DNA from: Skeletonema tropicum
Taxonomy: Eukaryota > Bacillariophyta > Thalassiosirophyceae > Thalassiosirales > Thalassiosiraceae
NCBI GenBank assembly: GCA_037178625.1
Contig: CM074129.1
Span: 992,001-1,056,000, forward strand
Length of the DNA stretch: 64,000 bases
Direction: 5' to 3'
Shown: positions 51,008 to 61,619 of the stretch, one piece after another
How positions within the stretch are numbered: position 1 is the first letter of the stretch
Layout: each line of letters starts with the position of its first letter
Translations under genes and position numbers: made by a program
The notes under the pieces: generated by a model
What the model was told of the DNA's origin: nothing
The model's database searches: none
The model's input: only the letters and a program-made list of their open reading frames with translations

Positions 51008-52564
51008 TTAATTATCACTCTGAAATGTTCCATTGTACCTTGCCTGTAGAATTTCCAACGCGCTACTTCTCCTCCTCTTGCTGCTGCTGTATCTACCTTC
51101 ATCTCCGTCACAATCATCATCATCAGATCCATTCTCGTTCAAGATGGGCTCCACCACAGCGTCGTGATCAGGATTAAAGAAAAACGGTACAGAGTAACGA
51201 TGATACCCACTGCTACTTGATGGTGATACAACTCGATGGACTGTACTGGCATAAACCCCGCTAGTCCAATGACTCAACATATCTCCCACATTGATCACAA
51301 AGCTCCCTCGCAACGGTTTCGCATTAATCCATTTCTTCGCATGGTTCCGAACTTGTAACCCACCAATGCCATCTTGCTGCAAGATTGTAAACAGGCCGTA
51401 ATCAGTATGAGCACCACATCCCGAGTTCGACATGTCCAAAGAGGGTGGATAGTGGAGGAGGCGCAATGTGCTCATTGGATTTCGCGTGCGAGTTAGGAAG
51501 TAATCCAGAGGGCTCTTGAGGCTCATTGCAAATGCAACCATGAGCTTGTCCGACAACTTCAGCAACTCATCTTGATAGCGAAGCAATGATTGACGAAATC
51601 CAATGACACTACCATGTTTGTCTTCGTCAGGCCAGACATTTCTCCCAAAGAATAAATAAGATGCATTATTGTCAACATTTTCTCCACCATGCACATCATC
51701 TTGCCGCTCCAAGCCTACATCAAACCCTTCTTTAAAATCACCCTTCACCTTACTCATCTTCTTCAAACCATGACGCTCCTCTTCAGTTTCCAAATCACGA
51801 GTGCCATCCTTATTATCCAAATCTTCCGCCCCAATACCAAAATAACCACGATAACCCTTCGTTTTTTCCTCTTTTCCACCACCAGTCAGGGCAATCTTAC
51901 TTTTCAAATCCAAATCAAATAGCCGCTTGCTTGCATCCATGACATCTTCCATGATGGATTCGTCAATCCCGTGATTGATTATGTAGAAGAAGCCAATATT
52001 ACGGCATGCATCCCCAATTTGCTTTGCGTATGCTTCTAGCGGTTGCTCGAGATTGATGACTGGGATGGAGCTAAAATCTCCATCGTTGCTCTCATCTTCT
52101 TCATCGACTGCTGTTGGTATTGAGACATTGTTTTGCACTTCATGAGTATGAGGTTGGACTTCATTATTTGAGTGGCTGCTCTCCTCCTGCAATGTTGCCG
52201 GCACTAAATTATCGGTAGCGGCAGCCTCGCGTGCAGGTCTTCGAAGGAACATCCAATGATTGTCATCATCTTCATCATCCATCTCAAGATGAAATTTGAT
52301 AACAGGGCGACGATGATGGCGATGCTGATATTGCCTACCACCATCTTCTCCAGATGATGTTGTTGTTGTTGTGGTGTATTCCCGAAGAGTCGACGACACG
52401 TCATTCCTTTGCTGCTGGGGGGTTGGCACATGAGTTATGTCTTGATCATTTTCGTTCCAGTTGCTGCTTTTTCCACCGATACCACCGCCACCCCAATAGT
52501 ATAGGGCTGCAGTGCGAGGAGACGATGGCGCCTCGTCAATATAGTCATTTGCAATCGGGGCCAT
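51008..52564 (-). CDS. 2-oxoglutarate/Fe(II)-dependent dioxygenase, isopenicillin-N-synthase-like
   Basis: A 518-residue protein. Residues ~1-160 are a low-complexity, probably disordered extension. The DIOX_N-type domain starts with SIPVINLEQPLEAYAKQIGD and CRNIGFFYIINHGIDESIME. The double-stranded beta-helix has the iron-binding HxD in GCGAHTDYGLFTILQQDGIG (~residue 386) and the distal His in ASTVHRVVSP (~443). The 2OG-binding R-x-S follows in HRYSVPFFFNP. All three iron ligands and the arginine are present, so it should be active. The family hydroxylates or desaturates small molecules; the substrate is unknown. Asp/Lys-rich insertions in the middle lengthen it. No targeting peptide evident. 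Confidence 0.85.
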   Translation of the reverse strand: MAPIANDYIDEAPSSPRTAALYYWGGGGIGGKSSNWNENDQDITHVPTPQQQRNDVSSTLREYTTTTTTSSGEDGGRQYQHRHHRRPVIKFHLEMDDEDDDNHWMFLRRPAREAAATDNLVPATLQEESSHSNNEVQPHTHEVQNNVSIPTAVDEEDESNDGDFSSIPVINLEQPLEAYAKQIGDACRNIGFFYIINHGIDESIMEDVMDASKRLFDLDLKSKIALTGGGKEEKTKGYRGYFGIGAEDLDNKDGTRDLETEEERHGLKKMSKVKGDFKEGFDVGLERQDDVHGGENVDNNASYLFFGRNVWPDEDKHGSVIGFRQSLLRYQDELLKLSDKLMVAFAMSLKSPLDYFLTRTRNPMSTLRLLHYPPSLDMSNSGCGAHTDYGLFTILQQDGIGGLQVRNHAKKWINAKPLRGSFVINVGDMLSHWTSGVYASTVHRVVSPSSSSGYHRYSVPFFFNPDHDAVVEPILNENGSDDDDCDGDEGRYSSSKRRRSSALEILQARYNGTFQSDN

Positions 52565-52671
52565 GATGGCTGGCTACTTCCTTTTATCTTGAAAGTATCA
52601 TACTTACTTGGGTCTTCGCCAACCGCCAATGCTCAATGCTAAATAAATGCTATATCTAAAAAGGGGCAGTC
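52565..52671. other. Upstream region of the dioxygenase gene
   Basis: Short leader and promoter, ending with GCAGTC, the left target duplication of the following MITE. Confidence 0.4.
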
Positions 52672-53219
52672 TACCGCGCAAAAAAATTGCTCCCTGCAAA
52701 AAATTGTTCCAGCGCGCTCACACGCACAAAAGTAGCTTACAACCATGTCAGCACACCCCCTCCACGATGGCCAATAATACACATTCGACAAAAAAGGCGA
52801 TTGGGAATGCCAAACTAAACACTATCCGAATATAATTATTCCTTGGATGACCCATCTATATCTAGTCCTCATTGAGTTATCTTCAATTGTTCCTGGTAGT
52901 TAAAATCACTAGGTAAAATCGCCTAAACAACCCATCTGACCCATGCTAATTAACCACTTCAGGACAAATACAGCAGTTACAATGTTGACCAGTGGCTCTA
53001 TCGACAGCCAATAATGTGTGCTATCACATAACACCTGGTTATTCTAGTGCACAAGTATACCAAGAAACTTACCAGGCTACGGAGTGGAAATGTCGACATG
53101 GTTGCTAGGAATTTTGTGCGAGTTCGAGTTGGAACTCGTGACTAAAGTGCTTGCTAATCACTTTTTTTACTAGCGAACTCGGGACCTAAATGCTCCTGGA
53201 GCAATTTTTTTGCGCGGTA
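52672..53219. mobile_element. 548-bp MITE with 6-bp target duplication
   Basis: Left end TACCGCGCAAAAAAATTGCT is inverted at the right (AGCAATTTTTTTGCGCGGTA). GCAGTC flanks both sides (52666-52671, 53220-53225). It is non-coding. It is inserted next to the left terminus of the larger TIR element that runs to 63170. Confidence 0.7.
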
Positions 53220-53403
53220 GCAGTCTTTGCGCTCTACACACGAGACGAATTTATGCCTTTTTGCACATTTACCTAACATTACCGGGAATCACTGTACGAA
53301 TTGTCATTTTGTTGCACATTTCCCCGATGAACGTCTCAGACGGATTCGTGTGGCCACACGAGATCTCGTGTGAGATGTGGCCAGCTCACACGAGATTTTG
53401 TAC

Positions 53404-53770
53404 AATTTTTAAGGTTTTGGGTATTCGGCAATGCCGGATTTGCCGTTTTTCGGTGGCCATATTCGGCACTCCGGGCACTCGTCGGCACTCAGCTGTTTTC
53501 CTTATATCTTCGTCAATATTGGGTATTTTTTCATAATTAAAAATTTTTACATACTGTACTCGACTAGATCTATCCAAAACTGCAATAAAAAGGATGATTT
53601 TGTGATTATCTCTAGAAGAAAATATTTTTCGGCTCACTATTTCCAACTGGGAATGGCTATCAAATGGGACCGTCTACAACTGGGAATGACTATCAAATGG
53701 GACTTTTTACACCCCACTGCCGAATGACTGCCGAATCTCGGATTTTGTCTGCCGAATACCCAAAACCTTA
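53404..53770. mobile_element. 367-bp MITE with 9-bp flanking duplication
   Basis: TAAGGTTTTGGGTATTCGGC near the left end is inverted near the right end. ATTTTGTAC flanks both sides (53395-53403, 53771-53779). An internal tandem pair, CAACTGGGAATG-CTATCAAA, at ~53643-53704 has a ~31-base period. Confidence 0.65.
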
Positions 53771-53843
53771 ATTTTGTACGGCCACACAAATCTATCAAAC
53801 ACCCCCTGTGCCCTCCCATCATGGCACTTCTACACCCCTAGCT

Positions 53844-54084
53844 TGTTACAATTACGGTAATAGAAGTGTTTAGTGGATGCCGTTCCAACCGTCTATTGAC
53901 GTACGTTACATGGAACAACACCACACAGTAAAGGGGGTTTTACTATTTACTTCTATTGTGTATTCGGGCGGATAAGAGCGTTGGTCGACGTGCCGTCGAG
54001 AGTCGAGCTAGAACAAGTCAAGTAAGGAGTAAGTGGTCCCGGTGCGACTATCGCTGGGACAAACTCCTATCGTCTATTCTAACA
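53844..54084 (-). repeat. 3' LTR of the copia-type element
   Basis: 241 bases; base-for-base identical by eye to 61374-61614. Confidence 0.95.
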
Positions 54085-54117
54085 CTCCCTCGTAGCGAGA
54101 CATTACCTACCTCGATA

Positions 54118-54800
54118 TTACCATCCCATCAACATCTTACGATGAGCCAAGAATAGATTCGCACCAAGTGGCTTTGTCAGGCTGTCAGCCAGCTGATCGT
54201 GCGTATTGATGTATTGAATCTCGATTCGCTTGGAGTCAACGTAGGAGCGGAAGTGATGATACTTCAAAGCAATATGCTTCGTTCGGGGTGAGAACTTCTG
54301 CCTAGTGGCCATGCTTGTGCAAGACTGATTGTCTTCGTGCACCGTGCAATTGAAGTTTGGTACCTGGATCTCGATTGGAAATGCCGACTTCAACTCTTTC
54401 ATCATAGTCATCAGCGGGATAACTTCTCTTAACGACTGCGAAAGCGCAATATACTCCGCTTCTGCTGTGCTCAAAGCTATCTCCGTTTGCAACTTACTTA
54501 CCCAATGGATCGGACAACCTGCGTACATAAGAACGTATCCAGTTCGCGACATCACACTATCGGCTGACTCAGCATCTGCCTTCTGCCAACCTCCAGCAAA
54601 ATCCGCATCCACATAACATTCTAATCCTTTGCTAGTGTCCGGTTTCGTAGATAATTCCTCTGTCTCTATTCATCAAAAGATACCTGCCAATATTAATGAT
54701 TGCCCTCTCGTGACTCCGCTTTGGATCAACTGAAAATCTTGCGCATTGGTGGACATGAACCTGAAATGTCTGGTCTGGAAGTTTCCCTGAAGGTATGTGA
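54118..54800 (-). pseudogene. RNase H end of copia-type pol
   Basis: The frame at 54612-54118 has MDADFAGGWQKADAESADSV, then SRTGYVLMYAGCPIHWVSKL, STAEAEYIALSQSLREVI and SPRTKHIALKYHHFRSYVDS, ending HDQLADSLTKPL. This is the copia RNase H with the D, E and D acidic residues visible and the conserved KHI...HF...ADxxTK tail. Upstream, frames reading RPDI, HQCARFSVDPKRSHERAI and KPDTSKGLECYVDADFAGG connect it to RT through three +1 frame changes near 54780, 54758 and 54647. It would not be translated as one protein as assembled. Confidence 0.8.
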
Positions 54801-56641
54801 GCATTCCCACTGCCGTTCGATAGTTCCAGTCCTTGGCATACCTCCGTTCATCTCCCTCGGAATCCCTGTGTAGGATTACTTGCTCCGAAGGGGTTCGTCG
54901 CGAGTTCGTGCTAGACTTCCATTGATTGTTGTTATCGAGTTGGAGTAGTTGGAGGATTCTCGTAATAAGGTGTGGTTGTGAAAGTTCAAATGATCCGTCT
55001 TCGAAGTGCTTGATCTCTATGCCAAGAAACTTGTCGATGTCTCCTTCATCGGTGAGAATGAACTTTTCCTCTCCATTCTTGAGACTTTCAACAAGATCGT
55101 CAATCGCCTTCTTGCTCGTAGAAACCAAAATGCAATCATCTACGTACGTAAGCACTGCTAAACCCTTCTTCAAATAAAGGCAGGGATCAACTTCGGAAGG
55201 AATGAGTCTACGTTTCCGCAAACCCTGCTCAAGATGCTTGAACCAATTGTGACTTCCTTGCTTTAGTCCGTAGAGATTCTTCTTCAACTTCAATAGATAA
55301 GAACCTCCATCCTTCGACGTGACAGCTACTCCCAAAGGGATTTCCATCCAGATGTCTTCCTCTAAGTCGGCCTGAGGGAACGCTAATACAAAATCGATCG
55401 ATTTGCTGTGAAGCTTGTGAATCTTGCAGATGAGAAGGATAAGACGAACCGTGAGCATATTCACGACTGGTGAGTAGGTTTCCCAGTAATTCTCCCCCCA
55501 CTTCTGCATCCCTCCATGAGCGCACAGCCTAGCTTTATGCTTAAGCAGTTCCCCAGTCGGGAGCCTCTTCCTCTTAAAAGACCAAATCGACATGATAGCT
55601 TTCTTTCCCTTTGGCATAGACGATCGAGGGACTAGGACTAGGACCCAGTGCTCTCTCTCGGTGTGATCTGCGATTTCCTTCTTCATGGCTTCCTGAAAGT
55701 CCTCTACATCGTGCTGTTTCATTGCCTGCGAATAAGTGAAGACCTCATTCGACGCCACTTGGTCAGACTCGGTGGAGAAAGACATAAAGTGCAATTGATT
55801 GCAGGTACCATCGTACAGCTCGTTGACTTCATAGAACTTATTCATGCATCGATCACCCCACGAAAGCTCTTCTTCTGTATTGCGGCCGTAATCTGGTAGA
55901 GTAATTGACCCTACCGTTCCAAATGCGGTAAAGAGTGACACAGCAAACACCTTAGTTCCTTCCTTTGTTGTTGCATCTTTTAACTCTTTCGCTGCTGCAA
56001 TACGTTCCGATCTACGTAGCCCTGCTTCGTCTAGATTGATGATGCGTGGCATAGATAAAGGATCGGATGTTGGATGTGCATTTTCTGCTGGCGGAACAAT
56101 TGCTCGGGATGTGCCTGCAGACGGCTCATCATTCAATTTGGTGCGCTTGGTCGACGGTGAACTTGCTGCAGCGTTCTTGTCATTCTCAAACGTCACCTTC
56201 AACCTATTTGAAGATGTCTGTGCCGATTTCTCTCCCTCGGAAGGCTGCACTGTACGTTTCCGTGATTCTGAGGAGGAGGTTGCTCGAGCGGGGCTTAATG
56301 CACTATCGTGGTTATTCTGATCAGGAACGATAGCGAAAGGGGTCCGTAATCTTGGTCAAGGAGGGACCTGCCGTGTGCACGGGCGAATTCAAATTATCCG
56401 AATCTAACTCATTTGTCCAATTTTCTGCAAGATCAAACTCTTCGGTGGTTGCAATCTCTGAAGAATTCTTGACAAGATCCTCCCAATTTGGCGGCAACGA
56501 TGCGGCTCTCATGTAAGGAACAGTTGAGAAAGTGTCATCGAAAACTACGTGATACGCTGGCGAAACTCTCCCAGTCGAGGGATTGAATACCAGAGGCGAC
56601 ACTGCCAGCATGCAAGGGAGAATGTCCAAGATATACACCAC
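54673..56641 (-). pseudogene. Copia-type reverse transcriptase and upstream linker
   Basis: The main frame is 56250-54673. It has SMPKGKKAIMSIWSFKRKRL, then HKARLCAHGGMQKWGENYWE and TYSPVVNMLTVRLILLICKI. DFVLAFPQADLEEDIWMEIP carries the first Asp, and VLTYVDDCILVS is the YVDD catalytic box. LLKLKKNLYGLKQGSHNWFK is the classical copia 'LYGLKQ' motif. The linker segment (56641-56321: FNPSTGRVSPAYHVVFDDTF) joins integrase to RT. Frame changes lie near 56600 and 56345. The catalytic core itself is intact. Confidence 0.85.
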
Positions 56642-58433
56642 ACCGAGCGCGAGGGTCCCATTTCGGGACAGAACCTCCTGCTGAATGAAGTCGATGGTCT
56701 AACACGAAGACCGGGCAGAATAACGTATGGAAGGATTGAACTGGTAGAGATTCAGGTTGCTTGACACCGAAAAGGCGTGATTCTGGAGTATTTCCATCGG
56801 CATCAATTGCAAGTTTGTTGTGTGCTTCCGCTGCTGCTTTCATCGCAAATGGCCAGAAGTAGGTAGATATCATTTCAGGCCATAGTCTCATCCCGTGCAA
56901 GAGTAGCGTCCTAGCAGCAAGCGTCAACTGTTTATTCTTGGCTTCAATCTTTCCGTTCTGTCTGTGGTTACCTACGCCACAAAACGTCAGCCCTTGACCG
57001 AGCTTGTCACAAGATTCCTGCCATTTCGAATCAGCAAAGCGTCCATTGTCAGCTCTATATGACCGGACCTCACAATCTGCCCCCGAAAAGATCTTCTCAA
57101 AGGCTTTCTTCGCTGATAAAGTTTCCTCAATAGAGAAATTCTTCATAAGATGGACGTAAACGTAATCACTCACATGGTCGACAAATGTTGTTGCTCCCCA
57201 GAGTCTATCGTGCGTAAGAAAACCGCTCATCTGAGGAACCAGCCCTGGCTGGGCACTAACGATTTGATCCACCGATACGCCATCCCCTGGTTTGGTCTCG
57301 GATTTCTTCTGAATTGAACCAGATTTCTTTCCTTTAAATCTCCAAGCCCGACGCTTGGCCTGACCAAATTGACATTCTAGACAGAGAGGTGCTGTGTTCT
57401 CACACTCCAAAAGGGACTTAGGAAGGATTCCCAAACGAGCAAGCGTGAAGATACGCTTGAACTTAAGGTGGTAAAGACGGTGATGCCAAGAAAGTAACTC
57501 CTGCTGCACTGGCGACAAAGCCTTAGGTCGAGCCAGGCGCTGAGCTTCCTCCTGCGAAATGCCTACGCCCACTTCATTCTTATAATCGAGAGGAGTCTGC
57601 GGAATATTGTCAAACGATGGTTGAAGGTGCTTCTGAAGGTAACAGTCATGAACTGTCATCTTCGTACCATCTGCCAGACGAATAATATGAGTCTTCCCAT
57701 CTGCGTTGACTCCCTCGTAAACTGCTGAAATCGTGGACACACGCGTCTTAGTTTTCTTCCCCTTCTTCCTGTCCTTTACGAACTTGACGTACAGCACACT
57801 CTCGCCTAACTTAAAACCATTCGACTGATTTGATATCTTAGAGCCTTTCTGCTGAGGTTGAGGACTGCATGGAGCACGCACATCGGGTGTATACCACTCG
57901 TCACCACCAACTTCGTCCGTATCCATATCATCTCCCTCGTTCACCGCAGCTACCTCTGAAGAAACTGGAGCCACAGAGTAAGCGGAGGAGAAGGCATAAT
58001 GAACCGCCTCGTTATAGAAAGGGAAATATCTCGAGCAGAATGCTTGAAAAGTCGAAGTACCTTTGTACAAATGAAGGATCGGAAGGCCGTATTCTCTAGA
58101 AGGATGCAGAAAATGCAATTCATGCTGCTCATGATCCCACACAAGATGCGTTCGCTTGCCACCAGAATCTGCTTTCGTACCGTCTTTGTCTCGGGGGTCG
58201 TTGGAAGTTGACTTATCCCCGAAGAACTTGCTAAGCTTGCTAACACCGAGAATATTGTACGAGGTGTATGGGTCATAGACGCATCCAGGAACCTCGTAGC
58301 TATGAATAACCCCGTTGTCATCTGGAAGCTGTAGCAATGAAAATACCTTGGTAACGAGTGCGGGTGTCGGTACCGCTAGCAGTGTGGACCACCGTTGAGA
58401 TAGCAGACAAATCCTTGAAAAGAGCACGAACAT
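56535..58433 (-). pseudogene. Copia-type integrase
   Basis: A 632-codon frame. The N-terminal half continues the protease-integrase linker (YEVPGCVYDPYTSYNILGVS). The zinc-binding HHCC part is WHHRLYHLKFKRIFTLARLG with CLECQFGQAKRR. The catalytic core carries GVSVDQIVSAQPGLVP (first Asp), EVRSYRADNGRFADSKWQES (second Asp) and NHRQNGKIEAKNKQL (Glu). KWDPRARCGVYLGHSP is the typical copia post-integrase motif (R-C-x-Y-L-G). All DDE residues are present. Entry from the protease frame needs a +1 shift near 58342 and exit another near 56600. Confidence 0.85.
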
Positions 58434-59368
58434 TGCTTATAATGCAGTCGGCGCCTGAGTCCACGATAAACGGAATGCCATCTGAGTCGAAAGAGATGAT
58501 TTCCTGCTTGGGAGCTCCACCAGTGGCTAAGCAATGCACCTTCAAAATATCCTGCGAGCTAGTTGTATCCGGAAACTCCTGTCCAAAAAGCTGCGCAATG
58601 TACTTGCACTCCAAATTGTACCTCAACCTGCAGTAACCCTTAACAACGTAAATGAATGCCCAAAAGAAATGCCAGGACATCGCCCATAAGTACTGCAACG
58701 CGCAGTCGGGTGGTTCCTTAATACTCTTGGCAACGTATGCATACGCTACTGAAAGTCTGAGCGGGTCGTCGAAAATACGGGAACACAGTAGCAGAATCAA
58801 TAGCAGCTGTAACTCCAAGACTAACCTGCCGATTGAGGGGTGAAGCCAAATGCACATGAGCACCGCCAACTTGATAGGAGGTGAAAACATTAAGCTTCGA
58901 ATTCGTGGGACGTAAAGATATGTGGCAATCATTAAGCTCTTCCTGCCGTGCCGAATACTTCCTTGCACGCTTGGAAGGAGGATCTCCCTCGGGATTGCAT
59001 AATATCATCCAAATTGAGCGGCCTGCCGAGGAAGGCCCGAAAAGATTGAAAAAGAACTTTGGCCAGAAAACCATTGCCGAATAAAAGACGTTGAAGAACT
59101 GGAGCGGTAACTGCGCAAGACAGAGTATCCAATGTGCCAAATAGATCAAATGAATCAGGATCCATCGAACGAAGTTGAGAAGCCATTCTTGATTGCGAAC
59201 CGAGAACGAACCATAGGCCCTGTCAAGGGCTGTTAAGTACACAGACGGGGAACCAGCGAACTTGATGATGTACATTGTAGTGTAAACGATCACGTTCATA
59301 ATGAGGGTAATAGCGGGAGTTAGTGCCAATCGGAGTGGAAAACAAAGCAAAATTAGGATTACATCCAT
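58318..59368 (-). pseudogene. Membrane-spanning segment plus aspartic protease of copia-type element
   Basis: The first frame (59368-58718) is rich in hydrophobic helices: VILILLCFPLRLALTPAITL, then WILIHLIYLAHWILCLAQLP, then a basic SKRARKYSARQEELND. After a +1 shift near 58774 the second frame has CALQYLWAMSWHFFWAFIYV (another membrane-like helix) and the retroviral-type protease motif DGIPFIVDSGADCIISNVRA (DSGA active site). Copia elements normally have only gag between the LTR and protease, so three or more predicted membrane helices here are unusual. It is probably the N-terminal part of pol or a separate polyprotein; the role is unknown. Confidence 0.65.
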
Positions 59369-59409
59369 GAAATCGACTTTGCGTAAATCACCCTCGTACT
59401 CCGGGCACT

Positions 59410-61335
59410 CTAGTTTCCCGAGCTATCACTATCACTCCCCCCACCCAAGACGTCTGGATCGTGTGCGAGGGCCAAAGCATCCTCGTGAGTCAATCCATAT
59501 TTGGTAACCAACACATTCACGCTCTTCTCGTTCTTCAGCTTCTTAACCACGAGGCGAGGTTGGTCGGAAGCGGATGAGTTGACGCTAGAATCATCGCCAC
59601 CACGCTTCCTGCTCCGCTTGTCGCGTCTCTTCTTCTTATCTGCACGTACCATCTGCTTCCATTCCTCATGATCATGACGATCCGGATCCGACTTATTTTG
59701 TCGCATGTATAATCCTTTCCCATGACGGTGCTTGTTGCACCAGAAGTATTTGACAGTCTTATCGCCGACCTGCTTGGTGATGGAGGGGCCCTTTTTGACC
59801 GTGCGCCAGAGCTCGATCTGGTAAGCATTGGTTCCAGGAGGTCCAGCAACACTTATTCCCTGATCGTTCTTGTAGCCCTCATTGCCCTTTCCACTGCCAC
59901 CCTTGGATCCAGTATTTCCACCCTGCTGCGAAGCCTGCTGCTCTAGCTTGCTCACTTTCTTCTGCAGCGCCTTGTTCTCAGTAGTAAGTGCAATCATCTT
60001 CGGGTCTGGTTCAGCGAGAACCGACCACTCCTTACCGGTGAGAAGAGAGGTGTAAAGCTTATCCAACTTGCGCAAGAACTCCTCGAGGCCCGTGCTGTCA
60101 AGATCACCCATCAAGTATTTGGAACGATGAGTGCTGACAAGAGCTTGAAAAGTCGGTTGAGTAACCACCGAAAGACCGCCAAAGAGATGCTTCATGAACT
60201 TATTGTCCGTCATGCGATCCTTCCCATGCCTGATAGTCAATTCATCGCGAGCAGTTTTGAGTTTACTAAGGTACTGGCGTACGTCTCCATCGCAATCCTC
60301 CACCAGGGATAAAGACTCAATGAGCGTCTCGTACTCCTGGGCGTCGACTACTGTCTTTGGTTCGATGGACTCAAGAATTAACCACAACACTGTGAGACCG
60401 CAATAAAAAGTCGTACCATCGCGTTCCCTCTCCCAAACATAAATATCCTTGTGGGCAAGAAGTGCTTCCAGGGATGTATGATTGATATGTTGACGCAAAA
60501 TGTGCATGAGTTGATCCGATTTGATCCGTCGTTGCTGCTTCAATCCTGCAATTAATTTGTCGTTGCCGTTATTTCCCGTAGCCTCAAAGTCAAGTTCCTT
60601 CTGAATAAGCTTAGAGGGAATCACCAAACCGTCAGTGATAGCTCCGTGAATCCAACCCGACGTCTTGAGGACGTCTTTCCTTTCAAGGTTAACCGCTTGG
60701 GTAGTAATGCTAGTCAAGTCTTGAAGGTTATGATCAGCAGTGGTGAAGCCCGCCGCATGCTGAATCGGAGAAGGACCAGGAACACCCGTACCGGACTTGG
60801 GGATCTTAAGAAGGCTGCCAAACCCACAAACGTCCAGATGCTCAAGGAGCACCCTGAATTGGGCTTTAGCTTCGGGACCTACGTGGATGTCGACAGGAAT
60901 ATGAGCAGGCAAGTCAACGCCTGCTAGCCATCCCTTCACTCCTGATGTGGTTGCTAAATTAATAGGGCGTGAATGAGGATTCGTTGCCGAAGACATCTTC
61001 ATTGAGGCCGACGAGGAAGTGTCCATGGCGGTTGCAATCTTTGCGAGATCGCGGGAGCAGGACTTCCAAGTCAGGTCAGATTGAGTGTAAAGAGAATTGA
61101 TGGCAGTCAATTGCGCAGCAATCCCATCACAAGATGTCACCACAGATTCAAGAGATCCAACGTTTTTCAAAGTATCTGACAAAGTAGAGAGACCCGAAGA
61201 CAACGTAGTGGTCAATTCCTCCAGCTTGCTGACGAGCGCTTTGGTGGCTTTGACATTTTTCTTAACTAGTTGCTTGAGTACCTCTGCGTCGGATGAGGCA
61301 GAGCCATCAACGGATGATGGATTGTCGTTTGCCAT
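59410..61335 (-). CDS. Gag-like protein of the copia-type element
   Basis: Intact 641-residue frame from the ATG at 61335 (MANDNPSSVDGSA), only 38 bases after the 5' LTR. Helical coiled-coil N-terminus (KALVSKLEELTTTLSSGLST), a central capsid-like domain (EALLAHKDIYVWERERDGTT, LKTARDELTIRHGKDRMTDN) and a C-terminal coiled coil (ALTTENKALQKKVSKLEQQA). Instead of a CCHC knuckle it has FWCNKHRHGKGLYMRQ, a WCxxH-type motif, followed by a basic tail (KKKRRDKRSRKRGG). It assembles the particle and packages RNA. No frame lesion, in contrast to pol. Confidence 0.8.
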   Translation of the reverse strand: MANDNPSSVDGSASSDAEVLKQLVKKNVKATKALVSKLEELTTTLSSGLSTLSDTLKNVGSLESVVTSCDGIAAQLTAINSLYTQSDLTWKSCSRDLAKIATAMDTSSSASMKMSSATNPHSRPINLATTSGVKGWLAGVDLPAHIPVDIHVGPEAKAQFRVLLEHLDVCGFGSLLKIPKSGTGVPGPSPIQHAAGFTTADHNLQDLTSITTQAVNLERKDVLKTSGWIHGAITDGLVIPSKLIQKELDFEATGNNGNDKLIAGLKQQRRIKSDQLMHILRQHINHTSLEALLAHKDIYVWERERDGTTFYCGLTVLWLILESIEPKTVVDAQEYETLIESLSLVEDCDGDVRQYLSKLKTARDELTIRHGKDRMTDNKFMKHLFGGLSVVTQPTFQALVSTHRSKYLMGDLDSTGLEEFLRKLDKLYTSLLTGKEWSVLAEPDPKMIALTTENKALQKKVSKLEQQASQQGGNTGSKGGSGKGNEGYKNDQGISVAGPPGTNAYQIELWRTVKKGPSITKQVGDKTVKYFWCNKHRHGKGLYMRQNKSDPDRHDHEEWKQMVRADKKKRRDKRSRKRGGDDSSVNSSASDQPRLVVKKLKNEKSVNVLVTKYGLTHEDALALAHDPDVLGGGSDSDSSGN

Positions 61336-61373
61336 CGTAGACAAGATTTCAGCCGTAGAACAGTCTGATGAAC

Positions 61374-61614
61374 TGTTACAATTACGGTAATAGAAGTGTT
61401 TAGTGGATGCCGTTCCAACCGTCTATTGACGTACGTTACATGGAACAACACCACACAGTAAAGGGGGTTTTACTATTTACTTCTATTGTGTATTCGGGCG
61501 GATAAGAGCGTTGGTCGACGTGCCGTCGAGAGTCGAGCTAGAACAAGTCAAGTAAGGAGTAAGTGGTCCCGGTGCGACTATCGCTGGGACAAACTCCTAT
61601 CGTCTATTCTAACA
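61374..61614 (-). repeat. 5' LTR of the copia-type element
   Basis: 241 bases, identical to 53844-54084; followed by TAGCT. Confidence 0.95.
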
Positions 61615-61619
61615 TAGCT

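Larger units (their letters stand above)
53844..61614 (-). mobile_element. Ty1/copia-type LTR retrotransposon, complete, identical LTRs
   Basis: A 7771-base element on the minus strand with 241-base LTRs (TG...CA) and a 5-base target duplication TAGCT (53839-53843 and 61615-61619). The order on the minus strand is gag, a membrane-rich segment, protease, integrase, reverse transcriptase, RNase H, which is the copia order (integrase before RT). A purine-rich tract CGAGGGAG adjoins the 3' LTR. Identical LTRs indicate very recent insertion, yet pol has about seven frame changes. Confidence 0.95.
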
